Below, in pieces: positions 60,941 through 64,000 of a stretch of DNA of 64,000 nt. The notes below the pieces were generated by a model. It was not told where the DNA came from and ran no database searches. It saw only the letters and a program-made list of their open reading frames with translations. Origin of the DNA: Siphonodentalium dalli. Taxonomy: Eukaryota; Mollusca; Scaphopoda; Gadilida; Siphonodentaliidae. The stretch lies in the NCBI GenBank assembly GCA_032622095.1, contig CP136066.1:130851917-130915916 (forward strand), read 5' to 3'. Within the stretch, counting starts at the first letter, position 1. Each line of letters opens with the position of its first letter. A program made the translations under genes and the position numbers.

Positions 60941-61711
60941 AATAAATCTCTCCGCATAATATAACGTAAACAAAAGCCGTAATGCGATATGCGAAAGCGG
61001 AAGGGAATAAAGAGCGTTAGCCGGTTAACGAACCCAAATATGGAAGATCTTTATCAACAACACTGCGGATAGGAACGCTCTTTAACTATCAACGCGATTA
61101 ACCCCCGAAGTGCCGTTTTTGTGTGACTGAGAGTGAAGAACGGGTGGTCGGAGCTTCTCCAAAACGCCGCGACGACCATTCCCGTTGGATTTTTACCTCA
61201 GATAGGAAGTTTGAGCTCAATCTGTCAAGCCGTTTTGGAGTCTATAGCGACTATATATACATATATATATATATACGTAGTTCTCAAAATATATAGGAGA
61301 ATAAAAACAAATTTGGATATTTGGTGACCCTTGCAGTGGTTAGCACCCACCCCTCAAACACTGGGGTGTATTATCAGTATAGGTTTATATAGCTTCAAGT
61401 GAGACCGGAAAACTCTAGAGCTAACTGGTTACTGATCTATGCAACGAAAACCCTCTATAATGTCCAGCAAAGGTCTATTTGCACATGTCGACCATGGGTG
61501 AGTGATGTACGGAAGAGATCATGGTGAATTGGAGTGTCCTTGCAAGATTTAAAACGGCACCCCACCCATTTATTGGGGTGCAGAAAGCGTTGTATCTGAA
61601 GCCATTCTAATTATACACATACAATCGACCAATGGGATCGTTGGGTATGTATTTGCGCGTAAACTGACGTTGCTTCTGGTTTCTGTTGTTATTTATGTGG
61701 TATGGACATCA

Positions 61712-61770
61712 CTACGAGTTAACTCGTAGTAGCAGTCCCCAGAGAACCGTTTACTACGAGTTAACTCGTA
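61712..61770. repeat. Two CTACGAGTTAACTCGTAG palindromes near the end of J
   Basis: Perfect 18-bp palindromes at about 61713-61730 and 61754-61771, just inside the right end of J. Possible subterminal binding or structural sites. Confidence 0.6.
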
Positions 61771-61829
61771 GTGGCAGCGAACGTGTTAAGTCCCAATTAT
61801 GTCATAAGTTGCTTTCATGAAACAGGGCC

Positions 61830-63010
61830 CAGGACGTTTACGACCACTTTGGATTTAATCCCGCGGTATATATTAGTAATAATAGACCTTCCTTCCGCAC
61901 AGAATAGAAAGATTTTTCCAAGTACACAAAAGCGCAATATAAACGTTTTTTTGCATAGTGTAATCGTGCTAAGTCAATCAAAGAATTGAGGAAATATAGA
62001 TTGTCGATTATGGATATCCTGTTCTGAATCCACTCTGAAATTTTGAGATGAAATTTCTTGAGTGAGAAAAAGAATTAAGCCTGAGATTAAGAACAGGTAT
62101 AGCATCCCATACAATAATAGTTATGCCACAATAATTCCCCGGCTCACGTTTTGATAATTTTTTCTTATATATCGGTATTATATTACCGACCAACCAGGTA
62201 CAAAACCAAAATCAAATATTAGATAAAAAAGTTTCACATAGATTGGCATCATAATATTCACTGAACTTTTCAAATATTCATTTCTGATAAGATCATCGGA
62301 AGTGGCTTTATTATTTTACAGTTTCTTATTTCATCTTCGGTAATTTTCTTATTCAAATCATGATCAACATCGATATTGATTTCCGGTACTGAGAGCGAAT
62401 CCGATTACCAGCATTGTTATTCTCACCACGATTTAATTATAAAGAGAGATATATTTTTGTCCATGTTCCAGTCATTTTCCTTTCTGAGTAACCTCCAGAA
62501 TTGACTGGAATCATTGTGACTCAAAAGTGTCATTTTATCGCGTGTCCGCGTCCTGTGCTGTTTTATAGCATTATTCAACGATCGCTTTTAGGCTTTTTCT
62601 GCGTTCTTCAAATGGACCTCATTTGTGCGTTGCGGTTAAAATATAACTTTGCCTTCCTATATTGTGCACGGCTTTCTCTGCAATTCTTGTTAAACCAAGG
62701 ATTATTTATTTTGCTTCCCGTTTGGTCTTAAAGTTTGGGCTTTCGCGTACCGAACGTTTCCCGAGCATATCAGCTATCATTTTTACAACTTTGATTACTT
62801 TGTTATGATCGATAGTGCTTTCGTCTAAGTCCGTTACAATAATGGATATTTCTTCTACATGGCTTCGGTGGAGGTATCTCAAATATGTATTTATTTCGCT
62901 CGGGTCCCAGTTACGTCACTGTGGAGGAACTACTCCTGGCGATTTGGTTCACTACCGAGCAATATTTTTTTTACATTCTCTACCGAGCAAAGCTTCCGAT
63001 TCTTTGCATT
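61830..63010 (-). pseudogene. LINE, 5' part (linker and first half of RT), minus strand
   Basis: Reading down the minus strand: WDPSEINTYLRYL near 62910, NNPWFNKNCRESRAQYRKAK near 62680, then 62193-62008 GNIIPIYKKKLSKREPGNYC and FQSGFRTGYP, then STIDNLYFLNSLIDL, KKRLYCAFVYLEKSF (motif A region, the Asp replaced by Tyr) and IYRGIKSKVVVNV ending at 61833. Stops and frameshifts are scattered. It continues in frame into 40968 (LVSGTFMSNVGVRQ). The endonuclease domain is not clearly preserved upstream. Confidence 0.78.
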
Positions 63011-64000
63011 TTTTTCTCATTTTCGTGACATTGTCATACTCACAGCAAGTTTTCTGCCACATGTTACCTGGAATCGTTACAATAGAAGGAGCAATGGATG
63101 CACTAGTGAAGGTTAGTAATATATGTCCCAAAATCGAGTCAGTGTATCGTCAGAATTTCAAATGTTATTGGGAAATAACTCGGTATTTGTCAGTTGGTGA
63201 GGAAAATTCTTCATTTCCACAACATCCACTGGGGGATACTAAAACAGATCAACTATAACTCGCATTTTATTTTTCAAGAAAAGAAGCTATAATGAAAATA
63301 TGGTGAAGGTTTCGTTCTCTTTTGAGGGCTCCGATTCTTTGCTTTACTCGCGGTGGCTCCGGTTCTCTACATTTGTGCGAGTAGTTTTTACATGTCCACA
63401 TCTAACGCCAAAATCATGTTCAAACAATTATTGGGCTAAAACAAGATATTGTATTGGGTTCACATTACATAAATACAGTTATCTGCGCATCTCTTTCTCA
63501 CAAAGTTATAACATGCAAATAATTACTGAGCACATATCATATTGTTGTTTCTTGCGGACATTATTTCTCTTCGCGTACACGTGCATTTGACATATCTAGT
63601 TCCTGAAGTTTCTGTATTGGTTGATAGATATAACATAAGAAGTTTCAGCCAGAGGGATCATAAATTTAGCATATGTCACTGGGCAATAGGTGTTTGTTTT
63701 ATTTTTTATTATACACTGGGACAGGAATTGTGACTATTATTAGAACGGTATAACATTTTTGATAGAAGTTTTATTTTATAATACTTTTAAGTGAATTATA
63801 TGTAATCGTATGCGTTGCTCCTGTTTATGTTTAGGCGCAGTGAAGAAATACGTCTGCGAACGAGTTTAGTATTATATTTGTCCCCCGATTTTTTTTTTTG
63901 GGGAGACTATTAAAATAGCCTGTGTCCGCCCGCCAGTCCGTCCGTCGAGTCGTCGGGACACTCGTGCGGAAAAATTCCGGATGAGAACTTTATTTTGGGC
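63011..64000. other. No gene seen
   Basis: AT-rich. Plus-strand ORFs at 62815-63733 lie partly over the minus-strand LINE and have no domains. A T9-G5 run near 63888 followed by TCCGCCCGCCAGTCCGTCCG looks like the start of another microsatellite-tailed dispersed repeat cut by the window edge. Confidence 0.5.

Larger units (their letters stand above)
53916..61785. mobile_element. J: piggyBac-like TTAA element, 7.9 kb with nested DNA
   Basis: Left end CACGTTCACTGCC (53916) after TTTA; right end GGCAGCGAACGTG (to 61785) followed by TTAA at 61786-61789. E1's type-Y end is split here: CTTATGACCATCTTA on the left and GTCCCAATTATGTCATAAGT on the right, continuous in the intact copy at 43296. TTAA plus CAC-ended TIRs suggests piggyBac. 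The left duplication is imperfect (TTATTTA for TTAA). No transposase was found. Confidence 0.6.
40969..61829. mobile_element. E1: Harbinger-like non-autonomous element with all nested inserts
   Basis: Left end GGACCTGTTTCATGAAGCAA at 40969; right end is the complement of GGCCCTGTTTCATGAAAGCA at 61829. CAG lies immediately outside both ends (40966-40968 and 61830-61832) and removal restores the LINE frame. E1's own DNA is 40969-43292, 53653-53911 and about 61786-61829, roughly 2.6 kb. Its two ends differ inside the first ~25 bp: type X on the left (TCATAAGATTATCTTAAG), type Y on the right (CTTATGACATAATTGGGACT). A 3-bp CWG duplication is reported for some PIF/Harbinger-related lineages (from memory). 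No transposase. Confidence 0.8.

Noticed and set aside
43296-61829. First reading of the GGGCCTGTTTCATGAA ends as two interleaved elements paired by end type (X with X, Y with Y)
   Set aside because: Target duplications CAG and CTG pair the ends as X/Y and Y/X, giving proper nesting with E2 inverted.

Overview
The window reads as non-genic, AT-rich animal nuclear DNA made of layered transposable elements and tandem repeats. I recognise no intact host gene, tRNA or rRNA gene. Several repeat families have tandem core units followed by an ACAG/ACGG-type microsatellite, like the pearl/HINE elements described from bivalves. With Penelope-like retroelements and a tRNA-headed SINE, this suggests a marine lophotrochozoan, probably a mollusc. 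That assignment is an inference.

Layout. 1-7.1 kb: a 90-bp tandem repeat, a pearl-like repeat, small MITEs and an intact SINE insertion. 7.2-16.0 kb: a decayed Penelope remnant, then a head-to-tail array of three copies of one Penelope-like element (PLE). The third copy is nearly complete. Its ORF1 ends in an SGNH-hydrolase-like domain, and its ORF2 carries reverse transcriptase followed by a GIY-YIG endonuclease. A T-TTA-AAC heptamer abuts the ORF1 stop and is placed correctly for -1 frameshifting into ORF2. 16.0-25.5 kb: a 2.33-kb unit repeated about 2.3 times; the second unit alone is split by a 3.5-kb inverted-repeat transposon. 26.2-29.7 kb: a second 3.5-kb TIR element with subterminal repeats. 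31-40 kb: a LINE C-terminal fragment, old tandem repeats, a ~163-bp satellite invaded by a MITE, and a long-TIR element with a 9-bp target duplication.

40.1-63.0 kb is one nest. A minus-strand LINE is cut at 40,968/61,830 by 20.9 kb of inserted DNA; removing the insert restores the LINE reading frame. The insert is element E1 (CAG target duplication). E1 holds E2, the same family in reverse orientation (CTG duplication). E2's right end holds H, an 8.37-kb near-perfect palindrome with a 6-bp duplication and AGTAGT termini; H carries a small gene set, intact in one arm and broken in the other. E1's right end holds J, a TTAA/CACGTTC-ended element that itself contains K, a 6-kb inverted repeat built largely of minisatellite.

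How parts work together: in the PLE, ORF1 and ORF2 probably form a frameshift fusion, with RT and GIY-YIG driving target-primed insertion. In H the genes run outward from the centre of the palindrome. Its termini, duplication length and gene resemble a non-autonomous Polinton/Maverick derivative, but this is unproven. Nearly all other ORFs in the window are chance translations of repeats.
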